NCBI GenBank assembly: GCA_905250885.1
Contig: CAJNOQ010002816.1
Location: 1 to 22,549, forward strand
DNA from: Didymodactylos carnosus
Taxonomy: Eukaryota; Rotifera; Eurotatoria; Philodinida; Philodinidae
DNA: 22,549 bases
Reading direction: 5' to 3'
Shown: positions 10,626 to 19,890 of the stretch, piece after piece
Numbering within the stretch: position 1 is the stretch's first letter
How the letters are laid out: each line of letters opens with the position of its first letter
The notes under the pieces: model-generated
The model's input: the letters and a program-made list of their open reading frames with translations, nothing else
Databases searched by the model: none
Told to the model about the DNA's origin: nothing
Program-made: the position numbers and the translations under genes

Positions 10626-11181
10626 CTAAGACAGTTTTTCAACGAGTACAGCAGCTATGGCATTTGACAATGTAAAATTATCAACGGTTGAAATTTCTTG
10701 TTTAGCAACACGTTCATTGGTTGTACCAGGTCTTGCTAAAAACGATAAAGAATTTGACGTAGCACTACGTTTTGGTTTACAAACGAACCACTCCTTCAAA
10801 ATACGGATCAGGATAACGATTAATAATAGAATTAACACTACCAATACCAATGAAAAGACGGGATGAAAAGACAAACTTTAGAATATTCTTGTGTTTATCT
10901 AATTGTTTTGAGTAGTTGTCAATTCGTTCACGATGATTATCAATTGATTTAACAGTTTCTTTCACATGAGTTTTAATTTTGTCGTGATGATTATCTATCA
11001 AAGTTTTGGATTGTTCAAGTTGTGTTTTTGACGACTGAATAAGATTTTCAATTAAGATAGATGGTACATGATCTGCTGATTTACTTGCACAGGAAGGAGG
11101 TGTAGGTTGTACACGTGATCCTTCAGTAATAATAATGAGTATTAAAACGCAAAATATATAAAAGATCATTTTCAGAATCAT
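10626..11181 (-). CDS. secreted/anchored coiled-coil protein with C-terminal TM segment, frameshifted
   Basis: Starts at the ATG at 11179-11181. Residues 1-22 form a signal peptide (KMIFYIFCVLILIII core, then TEGS). About residues 45-100 are a heptad-like polar coiled coil rich in Q, K, D and H (repeats of the type IDNHHDKIK and IDNHRERID). The frame then runs into 34 unrelated codons and stops at 10777. The +1 frame takes over at about 10874 and gives a strong membrane helix (VLVVLILLLIVILIRI), a basic stop-transfer (KPKRS) and a tail to the TAG at 10626. A one-base insertion near 10870-10880 would explain this, and no suitable intron fits. The expected product is a type I membrane protein. 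Sequencing error, an allele-specific lesion and true decay cannot be told apart. The family is not recognised. Confidence 0.55.
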
Positions 11182-11311
11182 AAACTAGAAAAAATACAAG
11201 TTAGTGCTTTAACAATTACTGTACGACCCGTTATATAGAAAAAATAAAACAAGAAATAGTTATGAGTTATGATGGAGAGTGGAGATAGAAAAATTTTAAA
11301 AACAATGCGCT

Positions 11312-12739
11312 GCTAGTTATTTTATTTATTTAATCGAAACGTTTTGTTTCATCTATGTATGTAGTAACCTCAATTAGAATGCTGCGCATAACATCATCAT
11401 CAAAATTTAAATCATTCAGTAGTAATACGTCTACACTGAGGTTGGAGAGAAAGTTCAATTTATTACGTAACACTGTACGTTCAGAAACGTATAACTGACA
11501 TTTCAATAAATAATGGTCTATATCTTCAATGCTTTTACCACAAGCACAGCGCGAGCTATCAAAGCAATTACATCTATACAAATAAGAATTTAAAGGAGAA
11601 AAATACGATTTTAAGTGCATGAAGTTGATTTCGGCTTTTCTACTAGGAAAACGTAACTGCTTAAGAAACGAAGGCTTAGTTAAAAAAACATTAATCAGGA
11701 GTTCGCGCAATTTTGCAATTTTTAGAGTAAGGACATTAGGTTGTTTTCCTATCAATTCATTCCAATCACATGCAACTAAGGAGAAAAAGTCGTTTGGAAC
11801 AGGATCAACAGGTTCAACGATAGAAACTTGATTACTACGCAAGGCGTACCTAGTATTTTGTGGATGATACTGTAAATGATAAGTTAAATACTGCGGTACA
11901 AGGCCTTTCATGATTTTTGCAAAAAACAATAAACGCAAAATCTTAAAGTGAGAGCGCAAAGGAATCCAACCCAATACTTCTAAACATTTATCTTTCGAGC
12001 TCCCTCGCATTGCCCCCAATACCGCTCGCGCTGCATCGTATTGAACTGTGTCTAGTTTTTTTAAGTTCACGTCAGTAGTTAATGAGTAAAGTATTGCACC
12101 ATAATTTATTATAGACAAAACACACGATTTATAAATAATTTCTAAAACATTCTTCATTAAAGTTCGTTGATGATATTTCATTAAACCCACAATAGAAGAT
12201 GTCTTAACACTAACTTTATTTACATGAGAATTCCATGCAAGATCAAATGCAATTGTTAAGCCTAAATACTTAACTTCCTCATGTTCTCTGATCGATGAGC
12301 CGTATAATCGAAGAGGTGGTAATGTTATTGCTGTATTGCGATTATACCTGTTAGAAAAAGTTATTGATTCACATTTTTTGGGATTAAGAGGTACATACCA
12401 TCTTTCAGACCAGTCCTGCACTTGTATCAGATTTTTATTCATAACATTACTACATATCAAAGAATTAGGATGGTGATAAATGAGTATAACATCGTCAGCA
12501 AACAATTTAATAGAACTTTCGATTCCGATGGGTAGATTATCAATATAAACAAGAAAAAATAAGGGTCCTAAAACTGAGCCTTGGAGGGGAGGGGAGCGGT
12601 ATTCTGCAGTTTGTCGACATTTCTTTTGTTTGCGTACAAAACAAAACAATATACTGAAAGGTTTAGTTTGAATCGTCAGAGTTCCTCTATTTCGATCATC
12701 GTTTTTCTTAACCTTTTCCTGTGACTCTATTGAAAGCAA
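11312..12739 (-). mobile_element. non-LTR (LINE, jockey/I-like) retrotransposon, 5'-truncated reverse transcriptase
   Basis: Open frame 12739-11330, 469 codons. The recognisable part begins near residue 52 with LQGSVLGPL, the usual motif before the catalytic palm, followed by FADD at residues 80-83 (two of the three metal-binding aspartates), thumb sequence through about 250 and a C-terminal zinc-type knuckle C398-x-C400-x8-H409-x4-C414. Fingers, the first catalytic aspartate (motif A), endonuclease and ORF1 are absent, so the copy cannot move by itself. The first 45-50 residues do not look like reverse transcriptase and may be flanking DNA read in frame. After the stop the minus strand has a TAAATAAATAAAATAA tail (about 11317-11332), typical of a LINE 3' end. 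The open frame suggests a recent insertion or domestication. Confidence 0.88.
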
Positions 12740-13016
12740 CTTGCAAAAGAGTTTTCATTGAATCCTCGAAAACTGACATCAGATGTAAAAAGCATTTGCA
12801 AACATCTGTTGTATATGAACGTTCAATATAAAAATCACTTTCATCCGAAGAAAATATCTTTCTACATGAGTTTTTAATCAAACTATATTCAAGTTTCTCG
12901 GTCCAAAATATTAAAAATCGAATTTTGGAAGAGAAACAATTATTTTCAGTCGTCGCTTTGTGACTGCACAGAGCGCTTAGTTTACAGTGTTTGATTCACA
13001 ATGCCTAATCATTATC
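12740..13016. other. spacer, nothing recognised
   Basis: Flank of the LINE fragment. The missing upstream reverse transcriptase domain is not found here on either strand. Confidence 0.4.
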
Positions 13017-13515
13017 CTAGTCAGATTTGAATACTCTAACATCTTTATTGAACGTTGACGAAGTCGGTAAGTTATTTTTATATTTCTCAGCTGCCTTCTT
13101 TAGTTTTCTACTTGTCACCAAAGAGGCAATTGTGTCTTGATCTTCAGATGAGTCTAAATAAGCATAACCATATATTTTCAGATTTTTCAATACAAAGTCA
13201 GATTCTGATGTAGGTGATGGTTGTGCTTGTGGTAAGAAATACCATACTTCACCATCACCATTTATAGCGGGTACTTACCTAACAAATCTGTTAATTTAGG
13301 TTCTTCACCATTTTGTAATGGAATTTTTATTTCTCCAATTTTAAAGCCTAATTTGTCTCTCGATGATGATGATTTCGTGAATGGATTTATCTTCACAACA
13401 CACAGCCATAACTGATGAGTCAATGATTCTTATTCATATAGAGTATGGCCTTCTCTTAATGCCTCAATCATCCATATGATGCGATTGTACTTTAAATACG
13501 TCCCAGCTTTTGAAT
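13017..13515 (-). pseudogene. unrecognised protein-coding gene, interrupted
   Basis: The minus strand reads as gene-like protein from about 13515 down to the TAG at 13017-13019: KAGTYLKYNRIIWMIEALRE, then an in-frame TAA at 13430-13432, then LWLCVVKINPFTK through EPKLTDLL. There a consensus donor GTAAGT (13278 downward) and acceptor CATCAG (13205) define a possible 74 bp phase-1 intron. The last exon 13204-13017 gives FVLKNLKIYGYAYLDSSED and a lysine-rich end. Alternatively the intron is coding with a one-base shift, since that stretch is also open (GDGEVWYFLPQ). The TAA inside otherwise continuous coding argues for decay. No family is recognised. Confidence 0.5.
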
Positions 13516-13584
13516 AAGGTATGTGTAGTAAGAAATATAAATGAAAGGAGAGGTCAGTTTGACTTTTCTTTCATTTCTAGCATA

Positions 13585-13878
13585 ATGATTTGCACTTCTG
13601 TACAAGGAAAAAAGAACTCTTTAGAGCTCTTTTTAGTCAAGAAAAAATTATTTGAGTTTCCAGGATTACTTCAGCTTTACTCGGCTTATCTCACTGCAAA
13701 TGGAAAAGATGCAAGTCTCAATACACTATACTCGATGAATCGGCGGTTAGTGCTTACGTGGTCAGACTGTCATTCTCGTTATGTTACAGTTTTCGAAGCA
13801 AATTTAAAAGATCTCAAAAATAACATTCGTTCTATCCTGGTTGACACCAAGAAAAACTGGATGAAAAGGCTCGATTAA
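13585..13878 (+). CDS. small hypothetical protein, 97 residues
   Basis: ATG at 13585 follows a typical intron end (CATTTCTAG at 13572-13580), with a donor GTATGT at 13519 that would make a 62 bp intron. The frame begins MICTSVQG and ends KKNWMKRLD before TAA. It includes a hydrophobic to amphipathic stretch (LFEFPGLLQLYSAYLTANG) and WSDCHSRYVTVFEANLKDL. It has balanced amino acid use but no recognised domain, and no upstream exon on this strand could be joined. It may be a chance frame or a remnant. Confidence 0.3.
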   Translation: MICTSVQGKKNSLELFLVKKKLFEFPGLLQLYSAYLTANGKDASLNTLYSMNRRLVLTWSDCHSRYVTVFEANLKDLKNNIRSILVDTKKNWMKRLD

Positions 13879-14454
13879 GAAAATGTCAGTTTTTTCATTC
13901 TAATTATTGTTTCGATCATCGAAGGTAGTGTAACGAAGGTAAGATAAACATACTTTACGCCATATTTTTGGGTGCAAGCAGTCTTTCTTGTCTATATAAT
14001 TTGTAGAAGTTCAGTAAATCGTTCCGGTTTATGCATCTAGCAAAACTATAAAACTAAACAGCGGAAGGCTGAACCTGAATCGCTGATCTTTTGGTAAAGC
14101 TTGGTTCGCTATTTTTAGACTCTCCTTTGTACGATGTCTGCCGATTACTTGTGGAATACATGTGTGAATACATCGAACAACACTCATCAGCATACGCACA
14201 GGCGTATTTCTTCAGACTATATCGATGATTGACTAAAACCATTTATAATAAATCAGATATGTTGATAATTGAAGAAGAAAGCCTATGAACTAGCGCAGAA
14301 CCAAAAAAATTACATTTGCAAAAGTACAATTGAAAAAGTTACATTCTTTCACTGAACTATAGGTTGTTAACAAAATATGAAAGGTGTTGATACCGTTTGA
14401 AACGGTGCAAGAAAATTAAAAGAAAAATTGAGACTTTTTTCTGTACTCAAGGGC
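13879..14454. other. intergenic, nothing recognised
   Basis: A 62-codon minus frame at 14054-14242 is not recognised. ACCGTTTGAAACGGT at about 14391-14405 is a short perfect palindrome. Confidence 0.4.
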
Positions 14455-14870
14455 GCTGGGACGCGTTTATTGAATCAAAATCTAACAGGTGCGCCTTGAC
14501 GCATCGTAATATGTCGCGTTTAAACGCATCTGAGGTAAAGACCTGTAAAGTCGCGATGTTGCATAAACGTTTGAATTGTCGCGGTTAAATGCGTCATATT
14601 GTAGCGCGTCTAGCCGCGTTGGAGCTACTGTACTGGACGCGTTCTTTCTGCCAAAATTTTCCAGACGCGTCTTGACATATTTAGACGCATTTTCTTACAA
14701 CTGCCACATAAAACGCGTCAGTTCGCGTTTTTCCAAGCAAAAGTTCACAAACGGGTTTAGTCGCGTTAGTATAAGACGCGTTTAAACGTGCCTGTTAGGT
14801 TTTCCCCAAAATACACGCGTTTAGACGCGTCTTTTCGGATCGAAACGCGTTTCTTCAGACGCAGCAAGGT
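14455..14870. repeat. ACGCGT (GACGCGTTTA-like) word island
   Basis: Eight exact ACGCGT sites at 14461, 14638, 14665, 14713, 14776, 14815, 14825 and 14845, plus about a dozen one-off variants (TCGCGTTTAAACGC, GACGCATC, AGTCGCGTT and others), all within about 400 bp and on both strands. Elsewhere in the 22.5 kb I see only two ACGCGT sites (near 8866 and 21840). Spacing is irregular, so this is not a simple tandem array. The site equals the yeast MluI cell-cycle box core, but no such role is implied here. Open frames at 14397-14785 and 14766-15062 cross it and look like chance frames. Confidence 0.75.
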
Positions 14871-15427
14871 ACATGGGAAGAGAAGTCGATATACCCGATG
14901 AGATGAACCGAGCCTGAGTTCTCTCGTTCTTTCCATTTTTGAGTTATTTAACGAACAGTCGCAGGCCTCATAATTTGAAAAGGATAGCAGAAATGTCAGC
15001 AGGACAAAAAGAGAAAATGTTCGTCTGACTTTTAAAATTTTCTGGTAGAAATATTTATCCAAGAACAGGTTAGAAAATCTTTTGAATATTCTTTTGAAAA
15101 AACAATTTACATGTAAGGTGTCCGCAACGCAAAAATGCAGTACTATCTTAGTTTTCAGTCGAAAGCTACATAGTCAGCTACTCCTGACTGCGCTGATTCC
15201 AAATATTGCCTTTGTATTTGGATCCGATCAAGTTTTGAGGGAGAAATTCTCAAAATACTAAGAGCACCGAAAGAAAAAGAAAATTGCACCACTCTGAGAA
15301 AACTTAAAATTTTACCCCCTTTCGTTCACTGTATTCTTTTGAATTTGATATATTTGGATTCCCCTCAAAAACCGAGTCTAATCATATACCTCTGAGTCAC
15401 AAAAAATAAAATACCTGAGTTGCACAA
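14871..15427. other. intergenic, nothing recognised
   Basis: No gene. The minus frame at 14766-15062 covers part of it, with a hydrophobic stretch (FSLFVLLTFLLSF) but no supporting homology or splice context. Confidence 0.4.
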
Positions 15428-15890
15428 TGGACGGGGGTCGATAAGAGGCAAAATCGGCCCCCTCTCAGATCAAGCTCATATTCACCAGTCTGATGTAGTT
15501 TTTCTCGCTGATTAGAACTAGCATTTCAAAAAAACCATTTTCAGCCCTCCTGGAAAAAATTCCGCATCCAAACTTTTCTCCCCTTTAATGAACTTTATTT
15601 AGAATATTTTCCCAGTTTCTCCTCTTTGTCCAAAGGAAACCTAAACTACTGTACATCATTCGATAGAGAATTTCGCGGGCTACAAAATGATATATATAAT
15701 ATTGAGAGCAAATGGGGCGTGGGTGTTCTAACACAAGAAATACTAGCCCCCACGTCCACAAATCCATAGGTCAGCAGCGTTTATCGCTTGTATTGTCCAA
15801 CCAGTTTATCGTTAACCACGCCACTTTATATATCATTCGATGGAGAATTTCGCGGGCTACAAAATGATATATTTAATATTGAGAGCAAAT
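15428..15890 (-). repeat. dispersed repeat, inverted copy of the 1381-1765 family
   Basis: Read on the minus strand it has the same order as 1381-1765: a 110 bp unit (15872-15760) with TAGCCCGCGAAATTC, ATCGAATGATATA, GTGGTTAACGATAAA and ATGGATTT; a second core (15695-15654); then CAAAATCGGCCCCC and its GGACGGGG neighbour (15470-15428, seen on +). The two cores also share about 60 bp as direct repeats, 15654-15716 and 15834-15894, each continuing to AATATTGAGAGCAAAT. This is a dispersed non-coding element with tandem cores. Confidence 0.65.
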
Positions 15891-16279
15891 CGGGCTCGGC
15901 TCTCTTAACGCTACACGTATCGACACAAACATACGAAATACCGGTGATGCTAATCGTCGAAAACTAGACGCTCAAAATAAACGAGCTTCGCAAGAACAAC
16001 AACGATCCATTATGCAAGTAAACTGTACAAATCTCTGTTAACTATAATCACTTTTATTCCAAACCACTCCAACTACCAAAAGCATTCAAAACACATCTAT
16101 ATATATATTCGCACAGACGAGAGAGAACATATTCTGTTTTGAAAATTCACAAAATATCTTTGTTCAACACAATGCAAGTCAAAAGCAATAATAACAATAG
16201 CACGCTTATCGGTGACAATTGACGAACGATGATAACAATGAACTATTGGTGAAATGTGGGTTAAATTATATGGACTTTT
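15891..16279. other. intergenic, nothing recognised
   Basis: No gene or clear repeat. The minus open frame at 16097-16303 runs into the next inverted repeat and is not recognised. Confidence 0.4.
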
Positions 16280-16478
16280 CAAAAGAACGGGAACTGGTAC
16301 CACCTCTTTTCAAAAATTAAAAATAAAACTGGTGAACCTAGTTACACTGACTTTGTCTAGTGCGCTAGAGGTAGATGATGCCTATAAGTTGACTAAACCA
16401 AGTCAATATAATAAACTATATTGATTTTGTTTTACTTTGAATTCTTGAAAAGAATTGGTACCAGTTCCCGTTCTTTTG
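16280..16478. mobile_element. 199 bp element with perfect 23 bp inverted ends, GGAACTGGTACC word
   Basis: CAAAAGAACGGGAACTGG followed by TACCA at 16280-16302 is exactly complementary to 16456-16478. Pairing continues inward with mismatches to about 16318 and 16441. Further partial copies of the word (GGTAACTGGTTC, GAGCTGGAACTG) follow the right end to about 16520. No coding capacity. It looks like a short MITE or fold-back unit. No target duplication is clear. Confidence 0.65.
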
Positions 16479-16841
16479 CAAAGAACCGGTAACTGGTTCT
16501 TAGGAGCTGGAACTGTCCCACACCTAATGGAAATCCGTTACCGTACTAAAAGTAGCGGTAAAAGATTCTTTTGTTGTTTCGGCAATCCCTTAATTATTTT
16601 GTTAAACTGCTCTAACTGATGAAAAAAAACATTTTCCCTGTTTCTATACAGTTTCTAATGTGTAAAATGTTTGACAATTAGATCTGTTTGTCTGAATTTT
16701 GCTTGATGGTACGTAAGGTGGCAAGTTTTGATGATCAGTTTGTGCTTATGGGTTGTATATAGAAAGGTGGTCCTTAGCAAGGAAAGAGAAAGAGCGCACA
16801 GTATCATTTTTCAATTGCAAGTAGGTTTTGAACGAAATACT

Positions 16842-17520
16842 ATATACTTACTTTAATTTCTATTTATTTTACTGTGCTCATTTATGCCTTGTAAAACTCC
16901 TTTTTCATTTATTAATTACCTATTTGCTTCGTTCTAAAAGTGCACATAATATATTCTTGGATGGTTTCTTCCCGATTGGCATCTTCGTTAGATTTTCCGA
17001 TAAGCATTCGGGAAAAATTGTAGGTATGTCAAAGTTCTACTCTATTTTTCTCTCTGCTAGCCTCCACAGATTTTATTCGTAAGAGTAAACTGACAAACAG
17101 TAAAACAACTCTCTTTTTTCTTCGTGTGTACAAACAAGCAGTATACATATATGATGAAAGAATGTTGACTCAATAAGAACTGAGTCAACATTCTTTGTGG
17201 CCATGAGAACGTAAAAGAGGAAGCAGAAGAATGTCAGTGACTACGGGCATAACACCCTGTCGTTCATTCCTCTTGATTTTCCTGATTGGAGCATTTTTCC
17301 TTTTTCTGATTGTATCAGTTTTCGAAAACTTCCTGATTCTTGATATTTTCTGATCGCAGCTTTTTCTTTTTTCTCAAATTTTGAAAGGTAATAATTTTTA
17401 AAGATTTCGAACGAAAAGTACACTTACTTTAATTTGTAGTTACTTTTTACTTATTTTATTGTGCTCATGTTTGCCTTGTAAAACCTCTTTTTCACTTATT
17501 AATTACCTATTTGCTTCGTA
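16842..17520 (+). repeat. pair of ~100 bp direct repeats flanking a perfect hairpin
   Basis: 16842-16938 and 17416-17520 share ACTTACTTTAATTT, TTATTTTA.TGTGCTCAT, TGCCTTGTAAAAC and TTATTAATTACCTATTTGCT followed by TCGT, at about 85% identity. The 480 bp between them contains a perfect 16 bp hairpin at 17157-17196 and TTTTCTGATT-type words at 17270-17360. There is no coding and no LTR-like TG..CA ends or primer site, so a decayed duplication is likelier than a retrotransposon. Confidence 0.6.
17157..17196. repeat. perfect 16 bp hairpin, 8-base loop
   Basis: AAAGAATGTTGACTCA, loop ATAAGAAC, TGAGTCAACATTCTTT. Sixteen uninterrupted pairs stand out among the older, mismatched inverted repeats of the window. 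It is too short for a typical microRNA precursor. Confidence 0.7.
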
Positions 17521-17573
17521 GTAGCATTTTTCATACAACGGTTTACGCAGAAACGTAAATCTTCTTTTTTCAG

Positions 17574-17683
17574 TTGTATGCTTCAACGCAAGTCTGAATG
17601 GTGGAACCTGTTCGTCTTCCAATACCTGCGCTTGTGCAAGGCGCTATTTGGACCCCACATACGCTGCACTTGAGAAAAAATAA
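17574..17683 (+). pseudogene. EGF-like domain exon relic
   Basis: After a good acceptor (CTTCTTTTTTCAG ending at 17573) the + strand reads C..NASLNGGTCSSSNTCACA.RYLDPTY, closely matching the second half of an EGF-like module (C-x-NGGTC-x-C-x-C-x-GY-x-GP-x-C). The final cysteine position has tyrosine and the usual glycines are replaced. The frame then stops at 17681-17683. EGF modules act in extracellular and receptor proteins and are commonly one per exon. No neighbouring EGF exon is found, so this is a stranded, mutated exon. Confidence 0.5.
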
Positions 17684-18076
17684 CATTTCCTTACTTGCGG
17701 CGCTTTCTCGATAGCCTTCCACCAGTCAAAGTGCTTTCTATTCATTCTAAACACACTCTTGACATCAAGAATATGAGGTAGATGAGCTGGAGTATATGTT
17801 GAAGTTCTCTAGTAGTGTGGTTCGCTTTTGACGTGTTATTTTGCCGAGTCATTTAAAAAGTAGGAACCTGTCGAATCTGAGAATAACACTCAGGATGGAT
17901 TTAAGATACTCTTAGGAAACTAGTATTTCGGTTAGGTTTGTCTACTACTCAATTCGTAGGCCTAATTAGACCGCGGTGGACAGAGGTCTTCCATGGGCCA
18001 ATCTTACTGTTTACTAATTAGGTTTGGATACATGAGAGAATCTCAATTTTCTCAAAAACTCACTCTCAAAGAGGGC
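17684..18076. other. intergenic, nothing recognised
   Basis: No gene seen. CTCAAAAACT occurs shortly before (18051-18060) and shortly after (about 18360-18370) the MITE, but not directly at its ends. Confidence 0.4.
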
Positions 18077-18352
18077 TGCGCGATTACAATTACAAAATGT
18101 AAAGTTCATACATTGCTATTATCTGTAGAATTAAGAATTCTAGAATTCTGAACTTTACATACATGTAAAGTTGCTTATTCACCTTCATCCTCACCCTCAC
18201 CCCCACATTCACCCATAGAATTCAAAATTTTAGAAAATTCTGAACAAGTAAAGTTCAACTTTACATACATGTAAAGTTCATAATTCTAGAATTCTTAATT
18301 CTACAGGTAATAGCAATGTTTGAACTTTACATTTTGTAATTGTAATCGCGCA
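18077..18352. mobile_element. MITE-like element, 276 bp, 96 bp inverted arms
   Basis: Arms 18077-18172 and 18257-18352 are reverse complements, about 95% identical and equal in length, with ends TGCGCGATTACAATT / AATTGTAATCGCGCA. Each arm holds smaller palindromes: AGAATTCTAGAATTCT and the near-palindrome AACTTTAC..GTAAAGTT. The 84 bp loop contains a C-rich run CATCCTCACCCTCACCCCCA, so the minus strand has several G-runs. No coding. High arm identity makes this the youngest-looking element of the window after the 23 bp repeat. Confidence 0.85.
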
Positions 18353-18429
18353 CGTCTGCTCTCAAAAACTTTTTAAAGAAAATCAAAAAATCAGAAAAAA
18401 TGTGCGTATGTGCGATTTCGTAAGAAGTA

Positions 18430-19560
18430 GTTGGTAGACTGTCTGTTTTACTAATTGCACATTGCAATTACTTCGTACGTTAAAAGTGCAAAGTCGCAGG
18501 TGAGTAGTTATGCTAACTATCAAAAGTCTCTTACTTCTCCATCGAGAAATCTACAAATTGCTTGCTCTTTGTACCTTGCAAACAATTCATATGAAAATGT
18601 GAGAATTCGCAAGTTCATTGCTGTTAAAATAGATCAAAGTCGAAAAACGTTTTCGTCTAGGTGAAAAAATCTGCAAATAGCGTGCACTTTGCACATTACA
18701 GTCAATTTGTACGAAAATGTGGGAATTCGTAAATGGGCAGCTACGATAATTATCCGAAGTTGAAGAAAGTTTCTCTCTCTATAATATGTTAAATTACATG
18801 GCACATGTCATCATAAAAAACAAATGATGGAATGTGTGAATTCGTAGAATTTAATACGAAGTAATTGCAATTGCAAAGTGCAAGCAATACGCAGATTTTC
18901 AGAACTGGAGAGAAACTTTCTTCCACTTCCGCTATTTATCGTCCGTAGTCAAGTATGAATTCGCACGGTTAGATACGAATAACTGCAATGTGCAAAGCAG
19001 TTTCGACATTTCTCGAGGGGTAGGGAAACTTTCGTTCACTTCTGATATTTGCGATGAGTAGTCATGTGTGAATTCGCAGAATTTAATAAGAAATAACTGC
19101 AAGGTGCAAGCAATGCGCACATTTTTGCAACTGGAGGAAAACCTTCTTCCACTTCCGATATTTATCGTGCGTAGTCATGTGGGTTCTACTTTAGATTGGT
19201 GAACGACTCTGTCTTGCACATAGTTGGATTCATATTCTACAGTAACGGTTTCCAAAGTGCTCATTTTTACATTGCTTCGAGTTGACACATAACTTTTGCT
19301 TTCTTTTTTGAAAAATTTACATAGTTCGGCGAATTCGATCTTGCACATCGTTGTTTTAAATTTGGTAACGACGATGTACAAAACTGCACATTGCCACCAT
19401 CGTTGAATTGACATCTAAACACGTCAGCGAGTTTTGTCGAATTTGTGTCTGCACATTGATGAGCATGTTTTCAACAATGTACAATTCGCCATCACTTCGG
19501 AAATGCAGATTGTTGAGACGGAAAAAGACCTTGAATAGTTTCTAAATGCAATGCGCTCCT
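18430..19560. repeat. inverted tandem array of ~113-121 bp units with TTGCAC word
   Basis: The right half has three tandem units with phase marks GAATTCG at 18838, 18957 and 19070 and a partial mark near 19183 (steps 119, 113, 113). Each contains TGCAA.GTGCAAGCAAT.CGCA, a purine-rich GGAGAGAAACTTTC and a TATTTATCG..CGTAGTCA junction. The left half (18440-18780) has about two and a half units in the opposite orientation (GAATTCGCAAG near 18602 and GAATTCGTAAA near 18723, step about 121). The halves face each other about 18790. To the right, 19200-19560 carries looser TTGCACATCGTTG-like words. Minus open frames at 18932-19689 cross it and are not convincing. Confidence 0.7.
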
Positions 19561-19827
19561 CGATACACTTCCCAGATTTGGTATGTTTACACAGTGCTCG
19601 AAGTACCGGTTAATTGCAGCGAAGTACAAGTCGCGTGGGAAAACGCAATCTGCGAATTCGTGTTTCAACGCCTTGGCCGCACCACTCAAAAATAGTCCAA
19701 TGTTTGTAAAAGAATCGTCAATGAAAAGAAAGATTAAGAAGAGGTGTATGAGTTTGTATCACGTTTCTTTTTCAATGATAAGACGTTTATTTTGGCCAGA
19801 TAGTCCAGACAAACGTTTTTTCCGGAA

Positions 19828-19833
19828 TTTATT
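19828..19833 (-). promoter_or_regulatory. polyadenylation signal AATAAA for the receptor gene
   Basis: AATAAA on the minus strand, about 58 bases beyond the receptor stop codon at 19891. Position fits a short 3' UTR. AT-rich DNA makes chance matches common. Confidence 0.4.
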
Positions 19834-19890
19834 TCAACAACATAAAGAGCACAACATCTATAAAGTTTTGTTTTTTATCATTAATATAGC

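Noticed and set aside
14054-14242. 62-codon minus frame
   Set aside because: Short, unrecognised and without splice context.
16842-17520. LTR retrotransposon
   Set aside because: Direct repeats lack TG..CA ends, primer-binding site, polypurine tract and any gag/pol coding between them.
18178-18216. Telomere-like C-rich tract
   Set aside because: Irregular CACCCTCAC words of under 40 bp inside a MITE loop, not an array of a telomere unit.
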